Assembly (NCBI RefSeq): GCF_001583495.1
Contig: NZ_LQAQ01000099.1
Location: 1-64,000, forward strand
Length of the DNA: 64,000 bases
Direction of reading: 5' to 3'
Source of the DNA: Flammeovirga sp. SJP92
GTDB lineage: Bacteria > Bacteroidota > Bacteroidia > Cytophagales > Flammeovirgaceae
Under the pieces are notes generated by a model that worked only from the letters and a program-made list of their open reading frames with translations, was not told the DNA's origin and made no database searches. Made by a program: the position numbers and the translations under genes. Shown here piece after piece: positions 15,238 through 24,010 of the stretch (position 1 is its first letter; each line of letters begins with the position of its first letter).

Positions 15238-17428
15238 ATTATATAGGCAATATGACCAAATGGATTGTGGGCCAGCTTGCGTTAGGATGCTTACTAAATA
15301 TTATGGGAAAAATTATTCATTAGACTCTTTGAGGGAATTGTGTTCGATTGCTACAGATGGGGTCTCTTTACTAGGTATTGACGATGCTTTAAAATCTTTA
15401 GGTTTCTCTACAATAGGTTGTAATGTTAGTATTGATCAACTAGAAGAGGATGTTCCTTTACCATGTATTTTGCATTGGGAACAAAACCATTTTGTCGTTC
15501 TATATAAGATTAAGAAAGATACATTTTCAAATACATCTAAGTTCTACATTGCAGACCCTGGAGCGGGTTATAAAAGCTTTAAGAAAAATGATTTTTTAAA
15601 ATATTGGGGTGAAAAAGCAAATGACACACTTCATTCTGGAACTGTTCTATTGGCTACCCCTTCTGAAAATTTTGAATCTATAGAAGAAGAAGGATCTTTT
15701 TCAATGAGTTTGAAGTATATTTTACTGTATCTAAAAAAGTATAAGAAATACTTTCTACAGCTATTTTTTGGTATCCTTCTTACAAGTTTTATCCAGATTC
15801 TTCTTCCTTTACTAACTCAATCAATTGTTGATGTTGGAATAAAAAACCATGACATCGATTTTATATATTTGATATTGATAGCTCAAATGGGGCTAATAAT
15901 AAGTCGGATGTTTGGAGATTTTATTCAGAAATGGATTTTACTACATATCAGTACAAGAATTAATATATCATTGGTTTCAGATTTCTTTATTAAGTTGATG
16001 AAGCTACCTATGAGCTTTTTTGATACAAAATTAATAGGTGATATTTTACAGCGAATAAGTGATCATGATAGAGTTGAACAATTTTTATCTTTCCATATTC
16101 AAAACATTGTCTATTCATTTTTTACATTCATTGCATTTGGTTCTGTATTAGCTGTTTATAGCCTTAAAATATTCTCAATTTTTTTAGCTGGTAGTTTTTT
16201 ATATACCCTATGGATTTTTTTCTTTTTGAGAAAGAGAAGAGAACTTGACTATAAAATGTTTGAACAAAAAGCACTTAGTCAAAGTAAAACTTACCAATTG
16301 ATATCTGGTATCCAGGAAATAAAACTTCAAAACTACGAGAAACAAAAACGATGGGAATGGGAAGATTTACAGACAGACCTTTTTAAAACTAATATTAGCT
16401 TTTTAAAGTTAGAACAGATCCAAACCTCAGGTAATGTTCTTATCGATGAATCTAAAAATATATTGATTACTATTATCGCTGCCACTTCAGTGGTTAATGG
16501 AGAAATAACTTTGGGTATGATGTTGGCCATTCAATATATAATAGGACAGCTTAAAGCACCGATTGATCAGGTAATAAGTTTTATATACGATTTCCAGAAT
16601 ACACAAATCAGTTTAGAAAGAATTAATGATATTCATTTAAAGAAAAACGAGAATAGAAGTAATGATCAAGAAGATAGAAGTATTAAAATAGACAATGATA
16701 ACTTGATCCTTAATAATCTCTCTTTTAAATATAACAAGTACTCATCATTTGCACTGGAGGATATTTCTTTATTTATTCCTAAAGGGAAGGTGACAGCAAT
16801 TGTAGGAGCTAGTGGAAGTGGTAAAACGACATTAATTAAATTATTGCTTCAGTATTACGAAGTGAGTTCAGGAGAAATAAAAGTTGGAAATACAAACTTA
16901 TCAAATTTTAAAACTGATATATGGAGAAATCAATGTGGAGCAGTAATGCAAGAAGGTTTTATTTTTTCTGATTCAATAGCGAATAACATTATTGTAGGTT
17001 CAGAGTTTGATGCTGAAAGGTTATTATATTCTTCAAAGATGGCTTGTATAGATATTTTTGTTGATAGTTTACCTCTGAAATATGACACTGTTATTGGAGA
17101 AGAAGGACAAGAGCTTAGCCGAGGGCAAAAGCAAAGAATATTAATTGCAAGGGCCATTTATAAAAATCCTAATTTTTTATTTTTAGACGAAGCTACAAAT
17201 TCTCTAGATGCAAATAATGAAAAACAAATCACCGAAAATCTCGAAAGTTTTTATCAAGGAAAAACTGTTATTGTAATTGCACACCGACTTAGTACTGTAA
17301 AATATGCTGATCAGATTGTTGTTTTAGAAAAAGGTAAGGTAAAAGAAATAGGTAATCATGAATCGTTAACAATGGTCAGAGGAGCATATTATCATCTTGT
17401 AAAAAACCAATTAGAGTTAGGAGATTAA
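15221..17428 (+). CDS. C39 peptidase-containing ABC exporter (PCAT)
   Basis: 735 aa. Residues 8-135 are a C39 peptidase: the QMDCGPAC motif gives nucleophile Cys16, with His90 (NHFVVLY) and Asp112 (IADPG) as partners, so it should be active. Residues about 165-460 carry six membrane helices of an ABC exporter. The nucleotide-binding domain follows: Walker A GASGSGKTT near 529-537, signature LSRGQKQR, Walker B FLFLDEATNSLD and H-loop AHR. Such transporters cut the leader after Gly-Gly and pump the core out of the cytoplasm. The precursor with KLKGG at 13657 is the evident substrate. It shares ATGA with the next gene (17428). Confidence 0.95.
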   Translation: MLRKFKLYRQYDQMDCGPACVRMLTKYYGKNYSLDSLRELCSIATDGVSLLGIDDALKSLGFSTIGCNVSIDQLEEDVPLPCILHWEQNHFVVLYKIKKDTFSNTSKFYIADPGAGYKSFKKNDFLKYWGEKANDTLHSGTVLLATPSENFESIEEEGSFSMSLKYILLYLKKYKKYFLQLFFGILLTSFIQILLPLLTQSIVDVGIKNHDIDFIYLILIAQMGLIISRMFGDFIQKWILLHISTRINISLVSDFFIKLMKLPMSFFDTKLIGDILQRISDHDRVEQFLSFHIQNIVYSFFTFIAFGSVLAVYSLKIFSIFLAGSFLYTLWIFFFLRKRRELDYKMFEQKALSQSKTYQLISGIQEIKLQNYEKQKRWEWEDLQTDLFKTNISFLKLEQIQTSGNVLIDESKNILITIIAATSVVNGEITLGMMLAIQYIIGQLKAPIDQVISFIYDFQNTQISLERINDIHLKKNENRSNDQEDRSIKIDNDNLILNNLSFKYNKYSSFALEDISLFIPKGKVTAIVGASGSGKTTLIKLLLQYYEVSSGEIKVGNTNLSNFKTDIWRNQCGAVMQEGFIFSDSIANNIIVGSEFDAERLLYSSKMACIDIFVDSLPLKYDTVIGEEGQELSRGQKQRILIARAIYKNPNFLFLDEATNSLDANNEKQITENLESFYQGKTVIVIAHRLSTVKYADQIVVLEKGKVKEIGNHESLTMVRGAYYHLVKNQLELGD

Positions 17429-17892
17429 TGAACACATTTGATAAAAACCATCTTTTAAGAAGTAAGAAAGTTCAAGAATTATTAGATCAAGAACTACCTT
17501 GGATGATGAGGTTAGGGATATTGATAATTTTGATACTTGTATTGTTTTGCAGTTTGTTCTTTATCACAAGAAAATGGGATTCTAATTTTGAAGCGAAAAT
17601 TGAGTTACATAAAAAAGCAGACTTCGTATATAAAGCAAAATTGAAAATGCCACTAGGTCTATCCGAAACTATTTCAGAAAAAACGAGTACCTATGTAGAA
17701 ATGTCTCATATTAACGGGGGAAAGCACCTTACTAAGATTCTTAATATTGATAGTATATTGAATATCAATAATGAGATAGTCTATTATTATGTAACCTTAG
17801 AATCTGTTGATAGTGTAGGAATAAATGTTGACTCTATTTTAGATATAGCTAATGTGGAAATACCTAGGTCATTATCAAATCTTGTTAAGTAA
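17428..17892 (+). CDS. Very short HlyD-like membrane protein of the peptide exporter
   Basis: 154 aa; ATG overlaps the exporter stop, and a Shine-Dalgarno-like TAGGAG lies just upstream. The N terminus (LLRSKKVQELLDQELPWMMRLG) resembles the start of Bacteroidota HlyD-type adaptors (RSEEVQ...P.W..R.G followed by a helix), with one membrane segment at about 28-47. The remaining 105 residues are periplasmic and look beta-rich (VYYYVTLESVDSVG resembles the C-terminal beta-barrel part of HlyD proteins). There is no room for the lipoyl/barrel-sandwich domain or the coiled-coil hairpin that reach an outer-membrane channel. I infer a minimal adaptor or accessory subunit; alternatively it is an unrelated immunity protein. 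Confidence 0.65.
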   Translation: MNTFDKNHLLRSKKVQELLDQELPWMMRLGILIILILVLFCSLFFITRKWDSNFEAKIELHKKADFVYKAKLKMPLGLSETISEKTSTYVEMSHINGGKHLTKILNIDSILNINNEIVYYYVTLESVDSVGINVDSILDIANVEIPRSLSNLVK

Positions 17893-17931
17893 CCCATTTG
17901 TAATACTTTAGTAGAAGTTGAATGTATAAAA

Positions 17932-17959
17932 AGGAAAGAGCTGAAAACAACCCTTTCCT
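17932..17959 (+). terminator. Weak terminator at the end of the RiPP operon
   Basis: A 7-bp stem AGGAAAG/CTTTCCT (17932-17938 with 17953-17959) followed by a mixed CT/A stretch. It lies between the convergent exporter operon and the PUL. Confidence 0.4.
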
Positions 17960-18006
17960 CTAAAAACTTCCATGAAGGAAGACACGCATCTATTACATTA
18001 TATGAT

Positions 18007-18975
18007 TTAATTGAAAGTCATTGTTGTACTCCAACTAAAAACCTCACCCGCTCCCAATGCTTTAATACCTTTTTTGTTGGTGATATCTTGATTGAAATCT
18101 TCATAATCCGGTAAACCATACCAAGGTTCTAGGCAAACAAAAGGACTTTCATTAGAAGGTGACCAAACGCCTAAATAAGGAACATTTTCGATGGTCATTT
18201 CTATAGAAGAACTGTCTTTTGTATTGTTTTTATTTGAAAGTTTGATGGTGGAGGATTGAGGATTTTCAACAATAAAAACATCTTCTTTGAAAAGTGATTT
18301 TGAAAGTGATAGAGAAGATGAATTGTTAAGGAAATCTCTTTCTTGATCACTGATTAATCCATTTTTCAACGTTAAGCTCTTTAAATTTTCAACTTTACTG
18401 AAGGTTAATTGATAATCTTCAAATGTTTCATCCTGATGTAATGGAATATTAAACCCAGGATGATAGCCGGATGAAAAGTATAGGGTTTCCTCTCCTTCAT
18501 TGACTACTTTAAAAGCGACATTCAATTGATTCTGATGCAATGTGTAGCACACTTCATACGTAAAATCGAATGGATAATATCGCTTGGTTTCTTCAGAACT
18601 TTTTAATTGAAAAGTGACAGACGTATTGCTCGATTGTACTGTTTCGAAAATACTGAGTCGTGCAAAACCATGCGACATCATCGGGTAGTCTTTATTGTTG
18701 TATTTATAGAATCCGTCTTTTAAGTCACAAACTATTGGGAATTGTAATATGGCATGATCTGCCCATGATATGGAGTCGCCTTGCCATAAGTATTCTACTT
18801 TTTTGCTGTCAGAATAAATGCTTGTTAGTTCGGCTCCATGTGTTTTCGCCATCACTTTTAAAAAATCATTTTGGAGTGTGATATGATCTTTGTCGACTGC
18901 TTTTGAAACACAAGAGGAGAAAAGGCTTGCCAGTAAAATAGCCAGCAAACCTTTCAATATATTTCGATTTATCAT
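18007..18975 (-). CDS. Aldose 1-epimerase-like lipoprotein
   Basis: 322 aa. The N terminus is a lipoprotein signal with lipobox SLFSSC (Cys22). The rest follows the galactose mutarotase/aldose-1-epimerase fold: NDFLKVMAKTHGAELTSI, YLWQGDSISWADHAILQFP, MMSHGFAR with a conserved His, and SSGYHPGFNIPL with the second His. Family members interconvert anomers or bind sugars; this one is of the LacX-like branch. As a lipoprotein in a PUL it would act in the periplasm on released hexose. The ATG overlaps the stop of the beta-mannosidase gene by 4 bp, so the two are translationally coupled and belong to the same leftward operon. It is the last gene of the locus. Confidence 0.82.
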   Translation of the reverse strand: MINRNILKGLLAILLASLFSSCVSKAVDKDHITLQNDFLKVMAKTHGAELTSIYSDSKKVEYLWQGDSISWADHAILQFPIVCDLKDGFYKYNNKDYPMMSHGFARLSIFETVQSSNTSVTFQLKSSEETKRYYPFDFTYEVCYTLHQNQLNVAFKVVNEGEETLYFSSGYHPGFNIPLHQDETFEDYQLTFSKVENLKSLTLKNGLISDQERDFLNNSSSLSLSKSLFKEDVFIVENPQSSTIKLSNKNNTKDSSSIEMTIENVPYLGVWSPSNESPFVCLEPWYGLPDYEDFNQDITNKKGIKALGAGEVFSWSTTMTFN

Positions 18976-21548
18976 TGGTTCAGAATATTGTCGTTGTTGA
19001 AGTCTGCGTAAGATCTGATAATCAAATCTTTTGGAGTGCTTCCTTCTTTAGGCGTAAAAGTGATTTCTACTTCCTGGTTGGGTAGAAGATCAAGGTAATT
19101 GTTAGAGAAATGACCTTCCGCTTCTTTATAAGATAGGAATACATTTTTCGCATAACTTGAAGCAGAAAGTGTAATAGTGATCGTACCATTCATATTTTTA
19201 GCACTGCTTTTTACAACATCAGCTTTCAAATTCATTTCTTTTTCAACCACAAAGTCAAAATGATTTTCAGTAATGACTTTATCATTTTCAAGCAACTGCA
19301 CTTGAAGTACAACATCATTCTTTTGTGCTCTATTCAAGAATTTTTCAGCATCTGCTCCAAAGTAGATCTTGCTATTATTTTTCTCGACTAGAACATTTAG
19401 TTTCTGATCATTTAATACCGTTCCATCGTGTTTCATTAAAGTCACAACTAATTCTCCTTTGATGTCCTTCAAACGGTCAGAAACCAAGTAGATGTTCAAT
19501 TTTCCATCTTCGATAATCACTGGAGCAATCACTTCTTGATAAACATCTCTTACCGTATAATGAGGTGCTTTCCAATTACCATAATAATCAATGGTAGACC
19601 ATGAGATCGCAGGCCAGCAATCGTTCAATTGCCAGTATAACGTACCCATACATTTCGGCATATTTCTACGGTGTGCCTCAATCGCTATTTTTGTTGCTTT
19701 GGCATGAAGGATCTGACTTCGGTACACATAAGTTTCAAAATCCTTTGGAATACCATAGTAGGTTTCCATTTTTCTTTCAATGGCTTGATTGCCAAAGTTT
19801 GGATCTCTTGTCTGATCTTGCTTGGCTCTATTGTGTGCAAACATCACTTCCGATGTTTTATTTCTCTCCCATTTCTGAGTGAATTTCTTGATCGTCTTCA
19901 TTTCAGGGTAAGACTGAAAACCGTATTCAGACATAAAACGCCCTACTACTTCATCATAAACCGTAAGTGGTGTATCCCCTTTGGTATGCCATAAGTGAAC
20001 ATCACCATAATTTTCTGAAATGTTGTTATATCCTGTGTTTGGAGAAGTAGGGTGATAATGTCTCGTTTGATCCATTGTGGCAATAGCATCAGGAATGACA
20101 TTGTAGAACAATTTCTTTAAGTTTCCGATATAAATTTTTTGCTCTTCATCAGTGTATTTATGTTTCCATCCCCACTCATGCCATGAGATTTCGTTTTCAT
20201 TATTACCATTCCATAAAGCAATACTTGGGTGATTTCTTAACCTTTTGACATTATATTTTACCTCTTCTGTTACAGATTGTAAGTAGTCTTGATCAGCAGG
20301 GAACATTCCGCATGCAAACATAATATCTTGCCAAACCAATAGGCCATTTTCATCACACAAATCATAGAAAATATCTTCTTCATAAATACCGCCACCCCAA
20401 ACTCTCAACATGTTCATATTGGCATCTACAGCTTGTTGTATATAGTATCTGTATTTCTCTTCCGTAACTTGATCTTGTAAATTGTGTAGAGGAATATAGT
20501 TTGCCCCTTTCATAAACACTTTCACTCCGTTCAACTCCACTGTCATGCTTTTGCCGATAGCATCTTCTTCTTTAATCACTCTGATAGAACGGATACCTGT
20601 TCTTACCTTTTGAGTGACAGATTTAGAGGCAGATTTTACAGTACAGTCAAAAGTATAAAGATGCGGATCACCTAAGCCTTTTGACCACCAAAGTTTTGGG
20701 TTTTTAATATTGAATGTTACTGGAATTAAGTTTTGTCCTTCTTTTAAATCAAAAGTTTTAGTGCCATATACTTTTCCTTTATGGGCAATTTCAAGGCTTG
20801 CTCCCTTTTGTGCTTTACTTGCAATGATTTCATAAACAGCCTTTACTGTAGCTTGTTTCTTGCTTACTTTCTCTGAAGTAATTTGGACGTCTTCCAGCTT
20901 GAAGTTGTTCCATGCTTCCAAATAAACAGGTCTCCAAATACCAGAAGTGATTAATCGAGGTCCCCAGTCCCAACCGAAGTGGAAACCTGCTTTTCTTGAA
21001 TAAAGACTCAACCAAATTTCAGAGTTTTGATCGTTATTTGGCCATGCTTGAAGTTTGAAAGGAGCATTTAAATACTTGGGCATATCTTTTTTGAAGACAG
21101 AGTGAAAATAAACTCTTACCGTATTTTCACCTTCTCTCAGTAATTCTTTGCAGTCCACTTTCCAACCTCTGTGCATATTGTTGGCTTCTAAGACCAAAAT
21201 GTCATTGATGTAGACATCTGCGTAAGTATCTAATCCGTCAAAATTAAGGGAGATATTATCTTTTGCTAAAGTTACTTTGCTGACAGTGAAGTTCGTTTTG
21301 TACTCCCAGTCTTTTTCCCCTACCCATTGCACGGCTTTTTCATTTACTCTGTAGAAAGGGTCTTTGATAATTTTGTTATTGATAAGGTCAGAATGTACCG
21401 TTCCTGGTACCGACGCTTTATGCCATTTGGTAGTATTGACTTGTTTAAAACTCCAACCTTTATGTAATTGTATTATTTCACTATTACTTCCTAATGCTAC
21501 TTGAGCGATCAAGAGTAAATTGACCAGGTAAAATAAGATTGTTTTCAT
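18972..21548 (-). CDS. GH2 beta-mannosidase
   Basis: 858 aa with a signal peptide (1-20, ending ALGSN), so periplasmic. The domain order matches GH2 mannosidases: sugar-binding beta domain (WSFKQVNTTKWHKASVPGTVHSDL), Ig-like domains, and a TIM barrel with RVWGGGIYEEDIFYDLCDE. The acid/base lies in WNGNNENEISWHEWGW (Glu451, possibly Glu453) and the nucleophile in GRFMSEYGFQSYP (Glu541). The 90-residue spacing is close to that in known Bacteroides mannosidases. It cleaves terminal beta-mannosides, from beta-mannan oligomers or the Man-beta-1,4-GlcNAc of N-glycans. It is coupled to the downstream epimerase-like gene, with intercistronic inverted repeats upstream at about 21576-21610. Confidence 0.93.
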   Translation of the reverse strand: MKTILFYLVNLLLIAQVALGSNSEIIQLHKGWSFKQVNTTKWHKASVPGTVHSDLINNKIIKDPFYRVNEKAVQWVGEKDWEYKTNFTVSKVTLAKDNISLNFDGLDTYADVYINDILVLEANNMHRGWKVDCKELLREGENTVRVYFHSVFKKDMPKYLNAPFKLQAWPNNDQNSEIWLSLYSRKAGFHFGWDWGPRLITSGIWRPVYLEAWNNFKLEDVQITSEKVSKKQATVKAVYEIIASKAQKGASLEIAHKGKVYGTKTFDLKEGQNLIPVTFNIKNPKLWWSKGLGDPHLYTFDCTVKSASKSVTQKVRTGIRSIRVIKEEDAIGKSMTVELNGVKVFMKGANYIPLHNLQDQVTEEKYRYYIQQAVDANMNMLRVWGGGIYEEDIFYDLCDENGLLVWQDIMFACGMFPADQDYLQSVTEEVKYNVKRLRNHPSIALWNGNNENEISWHEWGWKHKYTDEEQKIYIGNLKKLFYNVIPDAIATMDQTRHYHPTSPNTGYNNISENYGDVHLWHTKGDTPLTVYDEVVGRFMSEYGFQSYPEMKTIKKFTQKWERNKTSEVMFAHNRAKQDQTRDPNFGNQAIERKMETYYGIPKDFETYVYRSQILHAKATKIAIEAHRRNMPKCMGTLYWQLNDCWPAISWSTIDYYGNWKAPHYTVRDVYQEVIAPVIIEDGKLNIYLVSDRLKDIKGELVVTLMKHDGTVLNDQKLNVLVEKNNSKIYFGADAEKFLNRAQKNDVVLQVQLLENDKVITENHFDFVVEKEMNLKADVVKSSAKNMNGTITITLSASSYAKNVFLSYKEAEGHFSNNYLDLLPNQEVEITFTPKEGSTPKDLIIRSYADFNNDNILNQ

Positions 21549-21640
21549 GATTTCTGTAGTTGATTTTTTATTTGAAGGGTGTAACCGCCCTATCTCTTTT
21601 TGAAAAAGAGGTCACACATCTCTATTAATTACTTTAATGA

Positions 21641-23944
21641 TTATTTCATGACGACTTTTTTAGAGACCATACCTCTGTCGTGTATTAGGTTTACGATATA
21701 TATTCCTTTCGTCCATCCGTCTACTGCTATTGTACTTTTTACAGAATGAAGTTCCTTTTCTAATAATACACTGCCACTTAAATTTAGAATTTGAAGGTGC
21801 TGTTTGCCTTGAAGTTGAGATTCTATTGAAAAGTGATCCCCAAGTACAGGGTTAGGGATCACTTTTACTTTTTGTCCCAAATCATTAGAAGGGAGATCTG
21901 TAATGGGATTTTCTTCTTTGATGGTACTGCTTGAAATTTTGATTTTAGAGCTTTCGTTGATGTCTAATTTCAATTGAACTATAATATAATTGTCTTCTTT
22001 GATGAAGTAATAATCTTCTGAACTGACATTCTTTCCATTGATATTAATATACACCTCATCTTGTTTCCATTCGTTGATTTTGAAAAGAGGCTGTACCATT
22101 TTCTTATCCGGAGAAAGGTTAAAGTAAGCACTCGCTTTTTCTTCCAAAGCAGTAAACTCAAACCAACGGTCATCATAAGAATATCCTTTGAACTGACAGG
22201 AGTCATCTTGCATAATGACAAAACCGGAGTACAACCATGACTGCGTTAAATCTTTAGCATAAGCCGTATTATTTTTTGGAGATAGGCCGGCCATCATCAA
22301 CCATTTTCTGTATTTTCTACCGTTTTCTCTTTCCAAGTAGTTACTTTTCCAGTCAGTTCCTCCGTAAACACCCATCCCAACAAGTGACGTATGTGCAATT
22401 TGCTCTTGCCATCTCGCCCATGATTTATGTGGTTTTTCGTAAGGTTCTTTATTTATAGGCCAATGGGCGAACCTTAAGTTGGCATTATGCCAGTCAATTT
22501 TATAATTGAGTTTGTTCCCTCCGAAAGTTTCAGGAACGCTAGCATCATCAGAAAATACGTTGAAAGCATCTGGCTCATCTTTGATATGTCCATATATGAT
22601 CGTTGGGCCTAGATTATCGTCGTTTTTATAATCTTTGTTGGTTCTAATGTCAAATGAGGTCATTTTATCCTCAAAAGAAGAATAAAGACTTACTGCAGGA
22701 ACACTTAATAAGTCAATAGGCTTATGATTGTTTCCAGCGATCAACATAGGTTCCGTTAATTCATGCCATTTTCTAAAACTAGTATCCAGTTTAGGAGTGT
22801 ATTCAATGCGTCTGATGACCGTACCGTTGGCATAAATCGTATAATACTCGTCCACTTCAGGAAGCTGAGTTCCGTGTTCGTAGTCAGGAATTTTATAATC
22901 AGGATCCATTAAAACATAGTGCCAGTGAATCACTTTACGGATTGCATTATCTTCTAATAATTCTACTTTTGAATGACTTAATAAACGGTCTGACATAGGT
23001 TCAAAACATCCTACTGAACCATCCCACCATGTTTCTACAAATTCATAAGAATAATGTGTGTCTTTGTTGATATGCCATGCAGGTACAAAATTAGATTGTT
23101 CCCACAAGATAAACTTCTTATCCTCCTTTGCATATTCAAAGTTGTCATCAAATGAGACAACAAGTGCGTTTCCAGAATAGCCTGACCAATTGTATTCTCT
23201 CCATGTAGCTTTAAAACCTGTCTCCAAGTCACTTTGATCATGTAAAGGAGCTTGAGTGACCGTTACTTTATTGAAAACAGCCTCTCCATGCACGCCTACT
23301 AACCCCACAAAATACTCGCTGTCCTCTCCCCATAGTTTTGAAGGAGGCAATTCCATCCAATTTTCAGCATATTTTCCATACACCTCTTTGCCTACACCAT
23401 AATAAAAGTGGAAAAATTGTTCTCCTTCATGTCTAAGTATTCTTAGCTTTTTTGAAGTTGCTGTAAAAGGATTAGAATACGTTGTTCCTGTGAGTGTGTG
23501 TTTGTATAGTTCACTCTTAACTTTTCCTGTATTGTCCAGTACATTTTTCTCTCCGTTTTGAACATCTTTAAGGTTAACAGTCACAAGATTATTTTCATCA
23601 CTTTTTACCTGAAGCAAAGTGTAATTTTCTAAGTCAGGGGCTCCATTTTTATTTTTAAATAAAGCTAGCCCGATATGATTGTCTTCTGAAAACTCAATAT
23701 CAACATGAAAATGTCCGCTGAAAGTTTGATCAGAATAGTAAGAGGCAAACCTACCGCTTTCTTCAGCTGTGATAATAAGCGAGTTATTTTTAATGACAGA
23801 ATTTCCATTAGATCCGTCGAGGGATAATGGAAGCCAAAACTGATTGTTAGTTTCAAAGTTCTCTGAAAAAATTACTTTTGATTGCCCAACTGCTTGATAG
23901 GCAGTCATTATAATGATTGAAAAATACAGTACTAAGCGAGTCAT
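21641..23944 (-). CDS. Large T9SS-secreted protein of unknown catalytic type in the PUL
   Basis: 767 aa. Signal peptide 1-20. Residues about 25-225 look like a concanavalin/LamG-type beta-sandwich (SENFETNNQFWLPLSLDG, IGLALFKNKNG, EYFVGLVGVHG). Residues about 230-660 form a large region I do not recognise, rich in Trp/Tyr/His/Asp (EQSNFVPAWHINKDTHYSY, VIHWHYVLMDPDYKIPDYEHG, FRKWHELTEPMLIAGNNH), as expected for a carbohydrate-active protein. The last 75 residues are a type IX secretion sorting domain (VIPNPVLGDHFSIES ... GWTKGIYIVNL ... KKVVMK), so it is secreted to or past the surface. Its place between the surface lipoprotein and the beta-mannosidase suggests it attacks the polysaccharide first. 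No catalytic residue can be named. Confidence 0.75.
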   Translation of the reverse strand: MTRLVLYFSIIIMTAYQAVGQSKVIFSENFETNNQFWLPLSLDGSNGNSVIKNNSLIITAEESGRFASYYSDQTFSGHFHVDIEFSEDNHIGLALFKNKNGAPDLENYTLLQVKSDENNLVTVNLKDVQNGEKNVLDNTGKVKSELYKHTLTGTTYSNPFTATSKKLRILRHEGEQFFHFYYGVGKEVYGKYAENWMELPPSKLWGEDSEYFVGLVGVHGEAVFNKVTVTQAPLHDQSDLETGFKATWREYNWSGYSGNALVVSFDDNFEYAKEDKKFILWEQSNFVPAWHINKDTHYSYEFVETWWDGSVGCFEPMSDRLLSHSKVELLEDNAIRKVIHWHYVLMDPDYKIPDYEHGTQLPEVDEYYTIYANGTVIRRIEYTPKLDTSFRKWHELTEPMLIAGNNHKPIDLLSVPAVSLYSSFEDKMTSFDIRTNKDYKNDDNLGPTIIYGHIKDEPDAFNVFSDDASVPETFGGNKLNYKIDWHNANLRFAHWPINKEPYEKPHKSWARWQEQIAHTSLVGMGVYGGTDWKSNYLERENGRKYRKWLMMAGLSPKNNTAYAKDLTQSWLYSGFVIMQDDSCQFKGYSYDDRWFEFTALEEKASAYFNLSPDKKMVQPLFKINEWKQDEVYININGKNVSSEDYYFIKEDNYIIVQLKLDINESSKIKISSSTIKEENPITDLPSNDLGQKVKVIPNPVLGDHFSIESQLQGKQHLQILNLSGSVLLEKELHSVKSTIAVDGWTKGIYIVNLIHDRGMVSKKVVMK

Positions 23945-23971
23945 AGAAAAGGTTGTTTCGTTTAATATTCA

Positions 23972-24000
23972 AGGTTGCCACATGTTGTTTGTGGCAACCT
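23972..24000 (-). other. Intercistronic stem-loop inside the PUL transcript
   Basis: A perfect 11-bp stem (23972-23982 with 23990-24000) and 7-nt loop lies 10 bp beyond the stop of the PKD lipoprotein gene and before the secreted protein gene, with no T-run. It probably stabilises the upstream susC-susD-lipoprotein mRNA and sets higher expression of binding proteins than of the enzymes. Confidence 0.65.
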
Positions 24001-24010
24001 CTTAAATAAT

